Source: Epiperipatus broadwayi
Lineage: Eukaryota; Onychophora; Udeonychophora; Euonychophora; Peripatidae
NCBI GenBank assembly: GCA_028023455.1
Contig: JAQFVV010006309.1
Coordinates: 1,506,511-1,570,510, forward strand
Length of the DNA stretch: 64,000 nucleotides
Direction of reading: 5' to 3'
A program made the translations under genes and the position numbers. Below are positions 46,790-58,657 of the stretch, piece by piece (the stretch's first letter is position 1; the number at the start of each line of letters is the position of its first letter). The notes beneath the pieces are model-generated. The model was not told the DNA's origin and ran no database searches. It saw nothing but the letters and a program-made list of their open reading frames with translations.

Positions 46790-48000
46790 GGGAGCAAATA
46801 ATCTTAAATCAGAAATAGACAAAACTTTAGGAAAGTTAAACAATAGCAAAGCTTTTGGCATAGATGAAATAATGATTATAATTCATTCAATCTTGTTTTT
46901 TCTACAAAAGGAACAATCTGATTATAAAAAGCATAGAACAATAGTCTATTTTATATGTTGATCAAATAATATTTAGCATAATTAATGAATGACTAGAGAC
47001 ATTTTATTCTTCAATTTTCAGTCTAAGTGAATAGAATTCATACCTAGAAGAGATACAAGACAAGACAACAGTTATTGACTGTTCATCAGATGATTAAAAA
47101 TGCTAGAAAAAATAATGTTAAAAAATATATGTTCTTGTAGATCACTAAAATCTTTTGACAAAATAAAATGGGGGAAAAAACTGAGAATGAAACACTTGGA
47201 CCTGGAGCATCTTTGCATTCACAATCTTTATGAAAAATTTGAAAATCACAATAGATAAAACTTTGTTGATAAAATTCAAGATGTGGGCAAGTGTTATCAC
47301 AAGTACGAGTATTTTTCTCCATTCTTTTTAATGCATGCAATAAAATCATCCCATGCAATGTTCTTGAAAGCTAGATGGTGGGATAGTGGTGGTAAGTAAT
47401 GAATACATAATCATAATATATTGGTAAAACCTTGTTCTTGGAAAGTCTGAATAAGGATTAACAAATGTTATGGAAAATTGTCAAAGGAAAGTAAATGGTA
47501 TGATATTAAAATAGATATATAGACCATGCCATTAGTACCTCCCATCTCCTAAGGTAAGAAATGTCTTAAGTTTTGAAATCGATAGTCAATTGGGATAATT
47601 AGGTTTCATCAGTAATAATAAAATAACAGTAAGTGTAATACAGAAATATGCTGTAGAATCGCAATCGCAAAAACAGCAATTATAAAATTGTGTAAAATAT
47701 AAAGACACTGAAATACTTTAGTAGTCTTCCATATTTAAATTGATTAATTGCCATATTTGTTTTTTTAATAGTCACTTATGCCACAAAATAAGGATGCTAA
47801 AAAAAATTGCAAGAATATATAGCCATTTGAAAAGTTGTGCTATTAATGAGCGCTTATAACTAATTGCCAAGACTACATGTCTATTTCAAAAGTACTTAAG
47901 ATTAACCAGAGATTGTTGGAGTTAATCAGGAGATGGCTAGTGACATATTTAGAGTATATAGTGAGGAGATTCAATACTATAGAAAAACGTAATATTGAAA
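46790..48000 (+). pseudogene. Non-LTR reverse transcriptase remnant, third lineage
   Basis: In order: EIDKTLGKLNNSKAFGIDEI (46811-46870; consensus KxxKAxGxDxI), TRQQLLTVHQMIKNARKNNV (47060-47115; the RT2 region), an FDKIKW-type motif A in a shifted frame (47153-47170), a Tyr-Asn-like IH(N)L-E region (47215-47260), SVIQKYAVESQSQKQQL-like text (47630-47690), and VLKINQRLLELIRRWLVTYLEYIVRR (47889-47970; the LGHVMR-type C-terminal motif). Many frameshifts and stops. It differs from the RTE copies at every motif and looks the oldest of the RTs. Confidence 0.55.
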
Positions 48001-48140
48001 CAAGAATTGAAGTTCGTTGTTTATATGACTGTTTCCCAATGCAATGGACAGATCAGATTATACTATTCATTATCTATATATTCCGTGAGACTTTACATTT
48101 ATTTCTCAAAGTTTCGGCTAAAGAGAGAGACAAATATTGA

Positions 48141-49149
48141 ATCATACAATTTCACCTATCTTTACCTATTAATAACAAATTATAAATATATATTGAGTAA
48201 TATTATGATAATGTGACATTCTTCATAATCACGAATTTAAAGCCTAGTTTTATTTGTTAATAATTTTTCATTTTTTAACGATAAATAAATTGTTTTAGAA
48301 ACAGAAATTGTTTTTATTTCTTTTGTGCATATTAAAACAAAAACAGACTTTGTTATTTACTTTATTTTTTATATATACTGTACTTATTTATAATGTGTGT
48401 GCATAAAAATATGTAAACAATAAAAATAAAAAAATCAGTTTTTTTTTAAAAAAAACAACAACAACACCGCATATTTAAATAAACTAAATTCCGTAATTAT
48501 GCAATAAAAATTAATGCACAATATCATTATAATAATATATTTAAAAACAAATTTTAATATAAAAATAACATGCATTAATATATTGATTCAGTATTTATAC
48601 GTCACGTTGTTGAAATTAAAATTCTAACGTTAATTTTTAACTCTTATCTGATATAGCGATTTTAACTACCTGACCCAGATGTAATTTATTTTACTGTTAC
48701 AAACAATTTTCTTTATCCTCTGCAATCATTAAGTCACTAATTCAAACCATCTCATGCATATGATACAAACATTTAGAAGAGAGAAAGACTGACTTTTGGT
48801 GAAGTAATACAATTTTATTACCACGATAACACTTATCCTTAAAATTTGTTGATTTTTTTATTTTAGCATTAAAACATATGCATTCTATAAAACTTATTCT
48901 AATTATAGGCTTTAATTTTGATTTTAAAAATTGGATTTAATCCTGTTTCCAGAGCGGTAATTTTTATTTATAAAGCACTATTTGTTTTAATTGGAATTCT
49001 ATATTTTAAAATGCTTGATATTTCCTGCAATCAAACTTTTACCAATTAAGCCTTCTTCGGTTCGGCACTTTGCCCGATGAAAGTAGCTATTACATATAAC
49101 AAGTGTTTTGCATCAACCGTAGTACTTACTGTTAAAGACTAATTAAACA
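48141..49149. other. AT-rich region, nothing identified
   Basis: Mostly A/T. 49040-49150 is more complex (TTCTTCGGTTCGGCACTTTG, CATCAACCGTAGTACTTAC) but unrecognised. Confidence 0.3.
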
Positions 49150-49195
49150 TTAAAGAAGCTGGAAAACTCTCTGGTGTGATGTTTATTAGCACAGA
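49150..49195 (-). repeat. Mini-element relative (third copy)
   Basis: ATTAAAGAAGCTGGAAAACT-CTCTGGTGTGATGTTTATTAGCAC lines up with the 46-bp insertion at 44909 in the same orientation, including AAAACTCTCT and TGTTTATT. No clear flanking duplication. A partial inverted echo (ATCACACCAACC, ATTAGCACAGA) lies at 49848-49880. Confidence 0.45.
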
Positions 49196-49477
49196 TCTGT
49201 TAACATCTACACCCGTTAAAAAAAAAAATAAAAAATTATTCGTCCTAAATGAAATAAGATTTTATATATAGCTTATTTTGAAATATATATACATATTGAT
49301 TAAAGGAAAACTTTATGGTATATATATATTTTTATTAAAAAAACCAAATAATTATTTTCTGAATTTCCCAAAAAATATGTTCATATAAAACAAATGTACA
49401 TTACGTACAAACGTGCACATACTCTAATAACTTGTATATTAAGATAAAACATACAACCTGATTTCATATAATACAAG

Positions 49478-49510
49478 GGATTTGAGCACAGACTTTCAAG
49501 ATCTCTTCAG
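49478..49510. repeat. Foldback family P end fragment
   Basis: GGGATTTGAGCACAGACTTT at 49479-49498 matches the terminal sequence of the family P copies. The rest of the element is absent. Confidence 0.45.
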
Positions 49511-49630
49511 CTTATACCCGGAAAATTCACCATACATCTTGTATATAGTATTAAGCATATTTTTAAATAACATACTTGATTAAAGATTAAATGAAATATT
49601 ATTTTATATAGCGCTATGTTTATAAACTAT

Positions 49631-49746
49631 AATATTAATAATCAACCATGAAGCTAATGTACATGCGCTTTGTGAGAGTATTCATTTATAGTTAAAAAAA
49701 TCCACAAAGCGCATATGCATTAGCTTTATGGCTGATTATTAATATT
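49631..49746. repeat. Small palindrome, 44-bp arms
   Basis: 49631-49674 and 49703-49746 are complementary with few mismatches (GCTAATGTACATGCGCTTTG versus CAAAGCGCATATGCATTAGC). The loop is 28 bases. A CCAAT motif and TTATATAA lie just downstream at about 49792-49812, but are not enough to call a promoter. Confidence 0.7.
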
Positions 49747-49749
49747 AAA

Positions 49750-50400
49750 GTGAAAGGCTGAAACCTTCTCGCATGCGCATTTAGAATGCTTATATAACAA
49801 CCAATCAGATGTAATAATGACTGTATAGATAGCTCTCAAGTCACAACACAAGACAGACATCACACCAACCTCATTAGCACAGAACTTTGAAGAGTTATGA
49901 AATAAATGCCTTTTATTATGTATGATACATAAAAAAAATAATTAAATGATTTATTATCTTTGAATTTATAACAACTTCAATCATCAGAAATAACAACATT
50001 AAGCAATCCATGAATCTTGATCTCCAGAATCTTCCCTGTAACACTGAATCATACCACACAGAATAAGTGATGTGTAATATGGGAAACAAATAATAATACT
50101 GTATTTAAATTAATTGTACCATTTGCTGGGATTATAGTTAAAAAAGTTTTTAAAGATTTACATATTCCATTATTATTATGTTTCAAAGCAAACTTTATTT
50201 GTACTTAAGAAAAGTGGTTACATCAGTAAAAAGAAAGAAAGAAATGTTACAATTATTACTACAAGTACAGTTCTCCAATTAATTCAATTGTCCATTAATG
50301 GATTAGAATGGGATGACACTTTAATGAGATGAGTCGAGTGTTGGATTCAATCTCAATTGTTTCAAATGATACCACAAAATGATTATATCCTCATTCAATT
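49750..50400. other. Unassigned region
   Basis: More complex to about 49900, then AT-rich. Upstream parts of the following RT may be present but unrecognised. Confidence 0.3.
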
Positions 50401-50409
50401 AAGATGGTG

Positions 50410-50800
50410 TGGGTCTGGATGTTGTTTGTTTTTGTCTCATTAAAACATTTGACAATGTAAAGCACAATTCTCTAATAGATAAATTGAGAAAGCTAATAAC
50501 AAAAATGAATATTGTACATATAACAAAGTAATATCTATTCAACAGAGAAGGCTTTGTTATGAATATGAAAGAAGGAAGCCACTTATTTAAAAACAATGAA
50601 TTACTCATGGAAATATTTTATCATTTATATTATTCAATGTTTTTCTGTATGATTTTCAGTAGGTGATAATCAAATAATCACTACTGCTTTATGCAGATAA
50701 TAACAAAGTTTTCAAACAGATACATACCTATGAAGATTTTGATACTATGTAGGCAGATAGAATAGATATTAATAATTTTTTACAAAACATGTTTGGGAAT
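50410..50800 (+). pseudogene. Non-LTR reverse transcriptase remnant, fourth lineage
   Basis: Motif A: VVCFCLIKTFDNVKHNSLID and KLRKL (50418-50490; consensus D..KAFD.V.H..L...L...G). A decayed motif B stretch is at about 50610-50650. Motif C: LLYADNNKVFKQI (50685-50722; consensus LFADDTK(I/V)), with the second Asp changed to Asn. The HTYEDFDTM-stop-ADRIDINNFLQNM continuation matches the ED...LQ.DID.L..W. helix that follows the catalytic motif in jockey/CR1-type RTs. The 3' part is missing or unrecognisable. Confidence 0.6.
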
Positions 50801-51389
50801 GATTATCAGAGTCTGTCGTACCTTGATTTATTTTTGATTTTTAAAATATTGATATCTTATGTTTTGCATAGTGTAAAAGATTTGCCATTCACATATTTCC
50901 ATAGAATTGTGCTATATAGAACTTGAAAAAAAAAATATTAATATCTGGATAAAATTCAAACTGTGAAAATCCCATTTTTATTTAGATAACTTTAACTTTC
51001 TTTAATTCTGTTGTAATTCTCACTGCCAACATCTTAGATGGAATTTATTATATTATCAACATCATTAACAATTTTTTGTAAATGGATATGTTCTTTCTAA
51101 CTACAAAACCAAAAAAAAAAAAAAAAATGATAAAGAATAAAATAGGAATTATTTTATGATAAGAATACAAACCAACCACAGAACACAAATATATGTATAT
51201 GTCTCAGTCTGGTCCTTTAATCTATTTCTTAGGCATCATGAAATTGTTTTATAACATTTTTGCAGCATAATTGTTTTTGAAAGACTAATTGTAAATTTGT
51301 TCTATGTTCTATTTTTTGACATGTTCATGAAAGGAATTTTTACTACATTTTTTTAAAAATATACTTCAGATAATTTTTATAATGTAAAT

Positions 51390-51690
51390 ATTTTCATTTT
51401 TAGGAAAACCGTATTCAAGTTTACTGTAAGATGTTTTTAATAAGGTCTTCACAGTTCTTTCATCTCCTATATTAATTCAGTGAAGATATGACTTATAATA
51501 CTGAAGCCTTCTTAATGGCATTTTCATATTATTATAGTAATAGTGTCCATGTCTCACTTCTATAAAATAAATTGACAAAAATGACAGCCTTTTAAACAAC
51601 TAGTTTAGTTGAAATATTTATAAAATGGAAGTGAAAGATAATATCTTTTATCTTTTTTAAATGCAATGGCAGCACATTGGATCCTATATT
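51390..51690 (-). pseudogene. Possible RT C-terminal remnant, minus strand
   Basis: The minus strand near 51570-51530 reads VNLFYRSETWTL-like when one frameshift is allowed, then MKMPLRRLQYYKS. This echoes the LLYGCETWTL...LRRIL segment of non-LTR RTs. It is short and decayed; chance cannot be excluded. Confidence 0.3.
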
Positions 51691-52679
51691 GCACTCCAAC
51701 ATGAATCAAATTTTTACTTAAAAAAAGTTACCAAAAGAAAGATTTTTAAACATTAATTACTTTTAGTAGGTTACATTTGCAACATAAAAACTTTTACCAA
51801 TCATCATTTAAATTGGAAAAAAGAAGTCATCATTATATTGTAGATCTAGAAGCTAAAAAAACTTTTTACTATTAATAAGCTTAAATTAATTAAATGGTCA
51901 TCATCTTTGGGATATTGTGGAGTATTCTCTTGCAGCTATTTATAATTCTATTTTTTTTGGTTATGGATTTGACAGTAGAAACAGGGACTAAAGTAAATAT
52001 TGATTTATTAGTTAGAAAAAGATCTAAAGATGCCAGCATCCTACAGAAATAAATAATAAATAAATGGCTTTGTTCTTGAAAGTTTATAAAGTTTGAGTGC
52101 TGAAAGTCCCAATATTGGAATCAGTATGATGAACTTACAATCCACTTCACAAGACTATCCAGAATAGTATTTTACAGAAAAAGTACTGCAAAAATGAATC
52201 AACAATGTCCCTGATTAATATATTCTTTAATCTCTGGCTTTGAAAGTGATTACAAGATTTTTTATAAACCCTTTTTCTATTGTTGTTAGCAAGTATGCAA
52301 AAAAAAAAAAAAAAGGTAAATTTTCTGCAGTTTAATTAAATACTTATGATTATTTTTACAAAATATTTATATAATAATTATTAAAAAATAAATATTTTCA
52401 TGATTGTACTTAGATTTTTTTTTCAAATATATATTTAAAAAAAAGTTAAAAAGTTCATAGAAATGGTAAAAATAAAACTATAATCAATTCAAACATCACA
52501 TTATAGAATGTTTGTGATATTTATATTTCTAATAAATCAAGTACAAGTTATTGATTCTTAATATAGAGTAAAGGCTTTAATACTAAAATAAGGTGTTGAA
52601 CTGTAACTCAAACTGACATTAGAAGATGTAAAAAAATGTTGAAATGTGAAAATTAACAGTCTTGCTTAATATCAGTTTT
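51691..52679. other. AT-rich region, nothing identified
   Basis: A 16-A run near 52300-52315. No gene or repeat supported. Confidence 0.35.
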
Positions 52680-52760
52680 CATTGGTGGCCTAGCGGTTAG
52701 CATAGCTGCTTTCCAAGCAGCTGGTCCGGATTCACTTCCTGGTCAACACTTTGACATAAC
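52680..52760 (+). mobile_element. tRNA-Gly-derived SINE, second copy
   Basis: ATTGGTGGCCTAGCGGTTAG, CATAGCTGCTTTCCAAGCAG (TCC-type anticodon arm), CTGGTCCGGATTCACTTCC and the trailer TGGTCAACACTTTGACATAA. It matches the copy at 2776-2878 through head and trailer. The B-box is degenerate (GATTCACTTCC). Confidence 0.7.
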
Positions 52761-53179
52761 TTTCTTCTCTTTTATCATGTAGAAGTTCTATAATACAAAT
52801 AATCTTTTAGTAAAGAAACATTTTTTTTCAAACACTACCACAACTTTTTAATTAACTAAGTCAACCAAATTGGTAAAAGTAATAAATAAATGTTTGCCCA
52901 TAAACACATTTATTCTATTTGTGTGCTAACAAGAACAACATCTGCAGTGATTATTAAATATATAAAATCACGTGCCTTCTAAATATTCTCTTATGTCTTT
53001 AAGCAATCTATTCAATAAGGTTCTTAAAAATAACAATATTCTATGATAATTTCTACCATCAATCCATTTCCTTTTTTTCATTAACTGGAATGATAGAATC
53101 TTCCTATGTCAGATGAGAGACCTTCATAAATCTACATATTTCTAAAATGTTCCAATAGTTTTGAAATCATAGATACTAA
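52761..53179. other. AT-rich region, nothing identified
   Basis: No supported feature apart from a phrase near 53140 (TCTAAAATGTTCCAATAGTT) that returns at about 53357 on the other side of the U1 copy. Confidence 0.3.
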
Positions 53180-53345
53180 CCTGTTTGATGTGCTATATTA
53201 CTAACAGTTGAATGTATTTGGAATATTTAAATAAAAGTTAAATTTTTTTAAAGACATTCAGTACTCATATTAGATGATGGAAATAGTCCATTATAAAAAT
53301 ACAACTAGAACACCATTATCACAAACCTTCAGGGAAACACATAGA
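53180..53345 (+). repeat. U1 repeat, longest plus-strand copy
   Basis: CTAACAGTTGAATGTATTTG, AAAGACATTCAGTACTCATA, AGATGATGGAAATAGTCCA, AAAATACAACTAGAACACC and ATTATCACAAACCTTCAGGG. It is collinear with the minus-strand copy at 35875-36030. Confidence 0.6.
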
Positions 53346-54013
53346 AATGTATATTTCTAAAAACTTCAGTAGTTTTGAAACTAATATATCATTACAATAT
53401 TTTTATAAAATTTCCCTTAGAATCTCTTCAGGACTTACAGCCATTTTATTTTTTGAAAGTTCAAAAGTAAGCAGTATATTTTTATACATAATTAAATGAA
53501 TAGAATATTATTAAAATCAGCCATTGGAATTCTTACATCATTATTCAAAATGTGATCAAATACTATTACACCATTTTGAAGTGCCATTATTATCAAGTAA
53601 AGTAATAATACCCACAGTTATAGTAAGTTTGTGAAATCATTTTTCAAATCCATTTAGTATTTTTATTATAACAAATAATCTGAAGTGCTCATAATTAGCT
53701 GATGAATATATTTCTTTTACAGTTTTAAATCATCAATCATTTCAAAGTCTTCTCGTCAGTTACTAAACCTTTGCTATAAAATATGTATATTACTTATGAA
53801 TCTCTACATTGAAGTTATTTTTTTCAAACCTTGATTGCCATGTTTACCATTCAGATACTAATACTGCAACTCTTGTCAGAAAAACAAACAGGTTTTTTTT
53901 TAATGAATTCAAGAACTTTCTTATTTGTATTCACAATATATTACTTAAAACAATTTCTTGTTTATATATCATAACAAACTTAAAAATTCAAATTAGAAAT
54001 TTAGTGTTTAATA
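53346..54013. other. AT-rich region, nothing identified
   Basis: No supported feature. A plus-strand open frame that starts here (53809) runs into the hAT element below and is not a gene. Confidence 0.35.
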
Positions 54014-54529
54014 GGTTAGAACAGGGGTGGACAAATAGTGGCCCGAGGGCCACATGTGGCTCACTAAGAGTTTTTATGCAGCCCACCAAGACAATCAGAA
54101 AAATCCACCTTGAACTGAGATTTCCTTCTTGTGTGCGACCGAAGATTCATCTCGTATTTTCCACTAGGATGGCCATGTCAATACACATGCACAATGTAGA
54201 TACGATGTGCTGTGCTTTTCCAGTTGATCTGGTTAATTTCAATTTTGTCTTTGCATTAGCAAATATTTACATTTTCAACTTTAGTGAAACCACGAACCCT
54301 CTGAAAAAATATAAAATCGGTCATGATAATGTCATGTGTTTAATGAAGAATGGGCAAACAAATATTTCTTTGGTAATATAGGGAATAAAGCAGTGTGTTT
54401 GTTTATTGTGTCATGAAAAAAAGATGTGGCCCTCTGCTAACCTTCACTTCCACATAGTGGCCCTGATGCAGCCCTACACCAACCTCTGTGGCCCCCAAGC
54501 CAAAACAATTGCCCACCCCTGGTTTAAAA
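54014..54529. mobile_element. hAT-type non-autonomous element (MITE-like)
   Basis: Ends CAGGGGTGGACAAATAGTGG (54022) and the complement of TTGCCCACCCCTG (54509-54521) have the CAGGGGTGGGCAA terminus of a well-known hAT group. A GGCCCGAGGGCCACATGTGG subterminal palindrome follows the left end and GTGGCCC motifs recur near the right end. The flanking 8-mers GGTTAGAA and GTTTAAAA agree at six of eight positions, consistent with an old 8-bp duplication. The 500-base body has no transposase. Confidence 0.8.
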
Positions 54530-56096
54530 GTTGGACATAAATACTAACTACTTCTAAAGAATAAATAACAAGTTTCCTACCAATATATTAGAAATATGTT
54601 TTATTTTTTACTACACTATTTTAATATCAAAGCATATTAATATATGCTTACAAGGACTTTTGTACTATGAACTTTTTTTTAGCATACTAACTCTGAATTA
54701 TAAATACCAGTCCACAAGATCAGTGGTTACTTGAACAATATGCTCATAATAGTCAATCAATCCTTATATTGTGAAAAAATTCAAGAATGGCAGTCTATCT
54801 GAGTCCAGGAAAGTATTACTACTATTTCCAATAACTATTAAACAAAGTTTATTGTTTCTATCAAAATTTATATTAAAAATTCTGGAAAAAAAAAAGTTAA
54901 TATATATATATTTTCTCTGAACCAACTTATAAAATGAACCTTGATATCATTGACCAAAATAGTTTCTAATGATATTAGTTTCATATTGATGTACTCATGG
55001 AATCCAAGAATAGTCTATAATAACTTAATCATCACAGTAATAGCAATACCACTCTATATTTTTCATTTCACAATCCGATTTCCCCACAAAAAACTTTTAG
55101 TTATCTGTATCATTAAATTATTTTATTCTGGAAAATAGATTTTACTAAGAACATCTACATCAATCCTAAATCATGGCAGTTTCATAAGTACAAACACTGT
55201 CCTAAGTTTGAATCTTGAAAAGTTTCTGTCAAGCAAAGTTAGCACATTCTATGTACCTATACTCTATATGTAGGAAAAACTTTAAATACTTTTACTATTA
55301 TCATTACTTTTGATTTATTATCATTTATCATTACTGATATTTGCAATTATTTCTACCAATTTATCAAAAAAACTATCAACTAGGTATATTAATCAAGCCA
55401 GGGTTTGTAAATCAGAATATTTTAGATCATTTTTATGTAAATTCTTGCCTTTTATTTCTGAGTAGACTTTTTGAATGTATAATTATTTTCATTGCAAGAT
55501 AACAATTATTCTTAATCTTCTAAATTTATCATCATCATTATCATACTGGAGGTTTATTAAAAAAGAAATAAAAGATTAAATTAAAATTTCTTTGCATTTA
55601 AACAATGGAAATGGGGCTGCAAAATACACTCATATTCTCATCGTTAGTGCAGAGAAATGCCAATGACATAAGTCTCATGATTATTAGGCACTATACTAAC
55701 AAGTGATTGGGGACAGCAAAATAAACAAGAAATTGGTAGAAAGTGAGAGGAAAAAACCAAGAAAAGAAATAGTAAAATTTTCTAAAATTAAAAATATTAT
55801 TATTACTTAATCTTTGATCAACCAATATCTTATCCTACAAGATAGCAGATGTTTCAGTAATCACTGCTTATTGGCTATTTATGTGTTCTCATAAAGTCAT
55901 TTTACTAACTACCAACTATGATGTACTTTGTAGACTGAGTTCAATAATCAAGTGAGATCGTTCTATTCAATTCTTTGGTTTACCTCATTTTCCAAAATGG
56001 TCATGCAACTGCTTTTCATCAGTTAAAATTTTGAATGATCATTGATTTTTGACATTTGATTTGGTTTTCAAGTTATATTATAGATACTAACTGATG
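54530..56096. other. AT-rich region, nothing identified
   Basis: No gene recognised. TA run at 54900-54912. Confidence 0.35.

Positions 56097-56161
<65 letters not shown>
56097..56161. repeat. (AAT)n microsatellite
   Basis: An uninterrupted ATA/TAA array of about 20 units (GATAATAATAATAAT...). Confidence 0.98.
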
Positions 56162-56951
56162 TGTATGATTAATTGCTTGCTAGTCATGTGATATTTGAAC
56201 ACAGAAACAGCCGTTTGAGTATAATGGTTCTATTCATTCGATTGATTTGAGTTTTTTTTATTTAGCTTAAAATTGATACATAGATCTTTAAATTTACTAT
56301 GTACTATTACTTTAAACCAATACTCAACAACTTTTTTATTCTAAATTACTCTTTCTATTTTGAATATTTTGCATTTCATTCATGGTGTAAATTAATAAAT
56401 AAATAATGTAAAGTGATGATTATTGACCAATATGTAACATGAAAAATGATAATAATAAAATGCATTACTATGCATGTGAAGGTAAAAAGTATATTATTTT
56501 TAAATGCAAATACATGGGCAAAAAAAAAAAGTAGGCCATCGTTTTGACCCACTAAAATAAACATTGTATGTTGTGAACATGACGATAGAAAATGCAAAAT
56601 AAAGGAAGCGTGATTTATCTCCAATAACCCCCACACTTTCAACAAAAAGAAAATAGTTTTCCATTATCCAAAAAGTGGAATATTTAAATTAATCATTTAC
56701 ATAATGCGCACTTATTTAAATCTTGCAATGCATTATGTGTGCTATGATTCTGACCTTAGTGGTCAGCATGCTCAAGGGGGTGTTAAAGATTTTAATATTG
56801 AATAATCTTTTCTTTTCAAACGTTCAAAACGTTAACATATATATGCAGAACACTTTGAATTAAAAAAATATTTTATTTATCAAATTGATTAAAAAATACA
56901 GAACAGTAAAAACATATGAAAGTTATATTTACATACGTTTAAAATTAAACT
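56162..56951. other. AT-rich region, nothing identified
   Basis: An 89-codon minus-strand frame at 56376-56645 is hydrophobic without recognisable motif. No other feature. Confidence 0.35.
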
Positions 56952-57058
56952 AGTGACGCATTGGTGGTCGAGAGGTCATCGACGGCTGCTTTACAAGCAG
57001 TTGTCCCGGGTTAGCGGGTTAGCTTCCCGGCTGATGCTATGACACATGAAAAAAAACT
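56952..57058 (+). mobile_element. tRNA-like SINE
   Basis: GTGACGCATTGGTGGTCGAG, AGGTCATCGACGGCTGCTTT (arm GCTGC-TTTACAA-GCAGT), GTCCCGGGTTAGCGGGTTAG with an internal 9-base duplication of GGGTTAGC, CTTCCCGGCTGATGCTATGA and CACATG plus A8. The GGGTTAGC duplication breaks the T-loop. It has the same head as the minus-strand copy at 3225-3325. Confidence 0.75.
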
Positions 57059-57507
57059 ATAATAACATTTAGAACAATGATTTTCTTAGTGTTCTTTTTG
57101 TCTGCATAGCCTCTATATACAGTTTGCAATTTGAAACAGAAGATATTGAATTATCACAAGTCAATTGATTTCTTAATGGATTTAAAATATAATTCAGTTG
57201 GGAAAAGATTCGGTCACAGATATAATATGAACCAAAAATTATTAAAGTAGATTTTTCTATTTTTTTTTTTTTTGTTAAAAGCTGTTCAAAAAGAATATAA
57301 ACATCTCAATATAATTTCACTTGTAGATTTGGAATTTTTTCCCATTTTTTTTCCCCACATTTTTTTGAATTTATTAACCAAATTCAAGAACTTACAAAAT
57401 CAATTAATTCCAATTCGATTTTATCAATTTTCAGAAAATAAAAACAACACTTTATTTGGTGTATCTTTATTTTCATCAAAATTCTCCGAATCGGTGGTAA
57501 AATAAAT
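57059..57507. other. AT-rich region, nothing identified
   Basis: A 77-codon open frame (57272-57505) is rich in Phe, Asn and Lys and has no motif. Confidence 0.35.
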
Positions 57508-57633
57508 CCTAAGCCTCAAGCGTTGTTAGCCGAGAGGTCATCGCAGCCGCCTTGCAAGCAAGTAATTGGTTGCAGACGGTTGTGGGTTCGCGTCCCGGCC
57601 GATGCTATGATATATGAAAAAAAAAAACCTAAG
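57508..57633 (+). mobile_element. tRNA-like SINE with class II-like head (best preserved)
   Basis: GCGTTGTTAGCCGAGAGGTC (A-box), CCGCCTTGCAAGCAAG, a variable-arm-like ATTGGTTGCAGACGG, then TTGTGGGTTCGCGTCCCGGC (B-box, one base from consensus) and the trailer CGATGCTATGATATATG with A11. The acceptor arms GCGTTGT and GATGCT can pair partly. Short direct repeats containing CCTAAG flank it (57508-57513 and 57628-57633), which supports retroposition. Confidence 0.8.
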
Positions 57634-58657
57634 TAAAAATAATATTACATTAAAATATAATTGATAAAATAAATAACTATTGATAAAATGTGAATTCATT
57701 GACATATATCAGTTCCCCAATTCAATAAAAAATTCTACTTTTATAGAAATTCTTTAGTGCCTCATTACAATTGTATTTGCAGATCACTAAATGTTCCATG
57801 GGTCATAGGTTGCCAAATGATGCTCTGGGCACCTAATTGATGACTATATATATCTTTACAAATTTAAGAGATAGTTTAATTGTCTTTAAAAAGCAATTAC
57901 TTCAAATTTATTTTCTTAAATTGATATGACAAAAATAAAAGTAGACATGTATTTTGTATATTTTATTTTGTGTTTTTTTAAAGTGGTGGTATGCATTTGA
58001 ATGATGAAAAAATATTACCACCCTTAACAAACTTTTATCACCAGTAATGGTTATTCTATTGCAGTGATCTTTCTTCTACACTTAAAAATATCTTTAAGAA
58101 ATTATGGCCTCATATCTTTTCAAGTCACATTGTCAGTTGTAAAGCAACTATTTTTATATCTTTTCAATTCTTAAAGACAGATCCAAACATTTAGTGACTG
58201 TTTTAACTTATGATCTAAACAAAAAAAATCAGTTGCATATTAATGATGTTGAGGTGATTTCCTTTTTTGTTATCAATTCTCTTTATAAATATAAAAAAAA
58301 AACTCCATATAATAATAGTTAGGAAAATTTTTGTATAACTTGCATTATTATATATCTTGCATTAAGATTCACCCCCCCCCTTTTTTTTTTTTTTAAAATG
58401 TTATATTTGTAAACTCTTGTATAACAAACTTGAAAATATGTATACTGCAAAACAATTTAATTTTTTTTATAAGTATCTACAATAAAAAATATACATAGTG
58501 ATTGTAAACTATAAGTTGTAATTTTCAAAGTTTTGCTGAACAATATGCTTTAAAATAATTCTTCTCAATAATTACTTATATAAAAATATGCTATATTTTT
58601 TATTAATATTTAATACATTGTACAGGCTTAAACTGCATTTATATATGTAATATATGT
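57634..58657. other. AT-rich region with C/T homopolymer junction
   Basis: A run of nine C followed by about 15 T at 58371-58396. No gene recognised. Confidence 0.35.

Noticed and set aside
53809-54381. 190-codon plus-strand open frame
   Set aside because: It crosses the left border of a hAT MITE. The first half is A/T-rich background and the second half is transposon end sequence, with no protein motif.
56097-56161. CRISPR-like or coding repeat
   Set aside because: A plain trinucleotide microsatellite; nothing in the window resembles a CRISPR array, and the DNA is eukaryotic.
57514-57604. Functional leucine or serine tRNA
   Set aside because: The anticodon stem does not pair well, and the shared trailer and A-tail mark it as retroposed.
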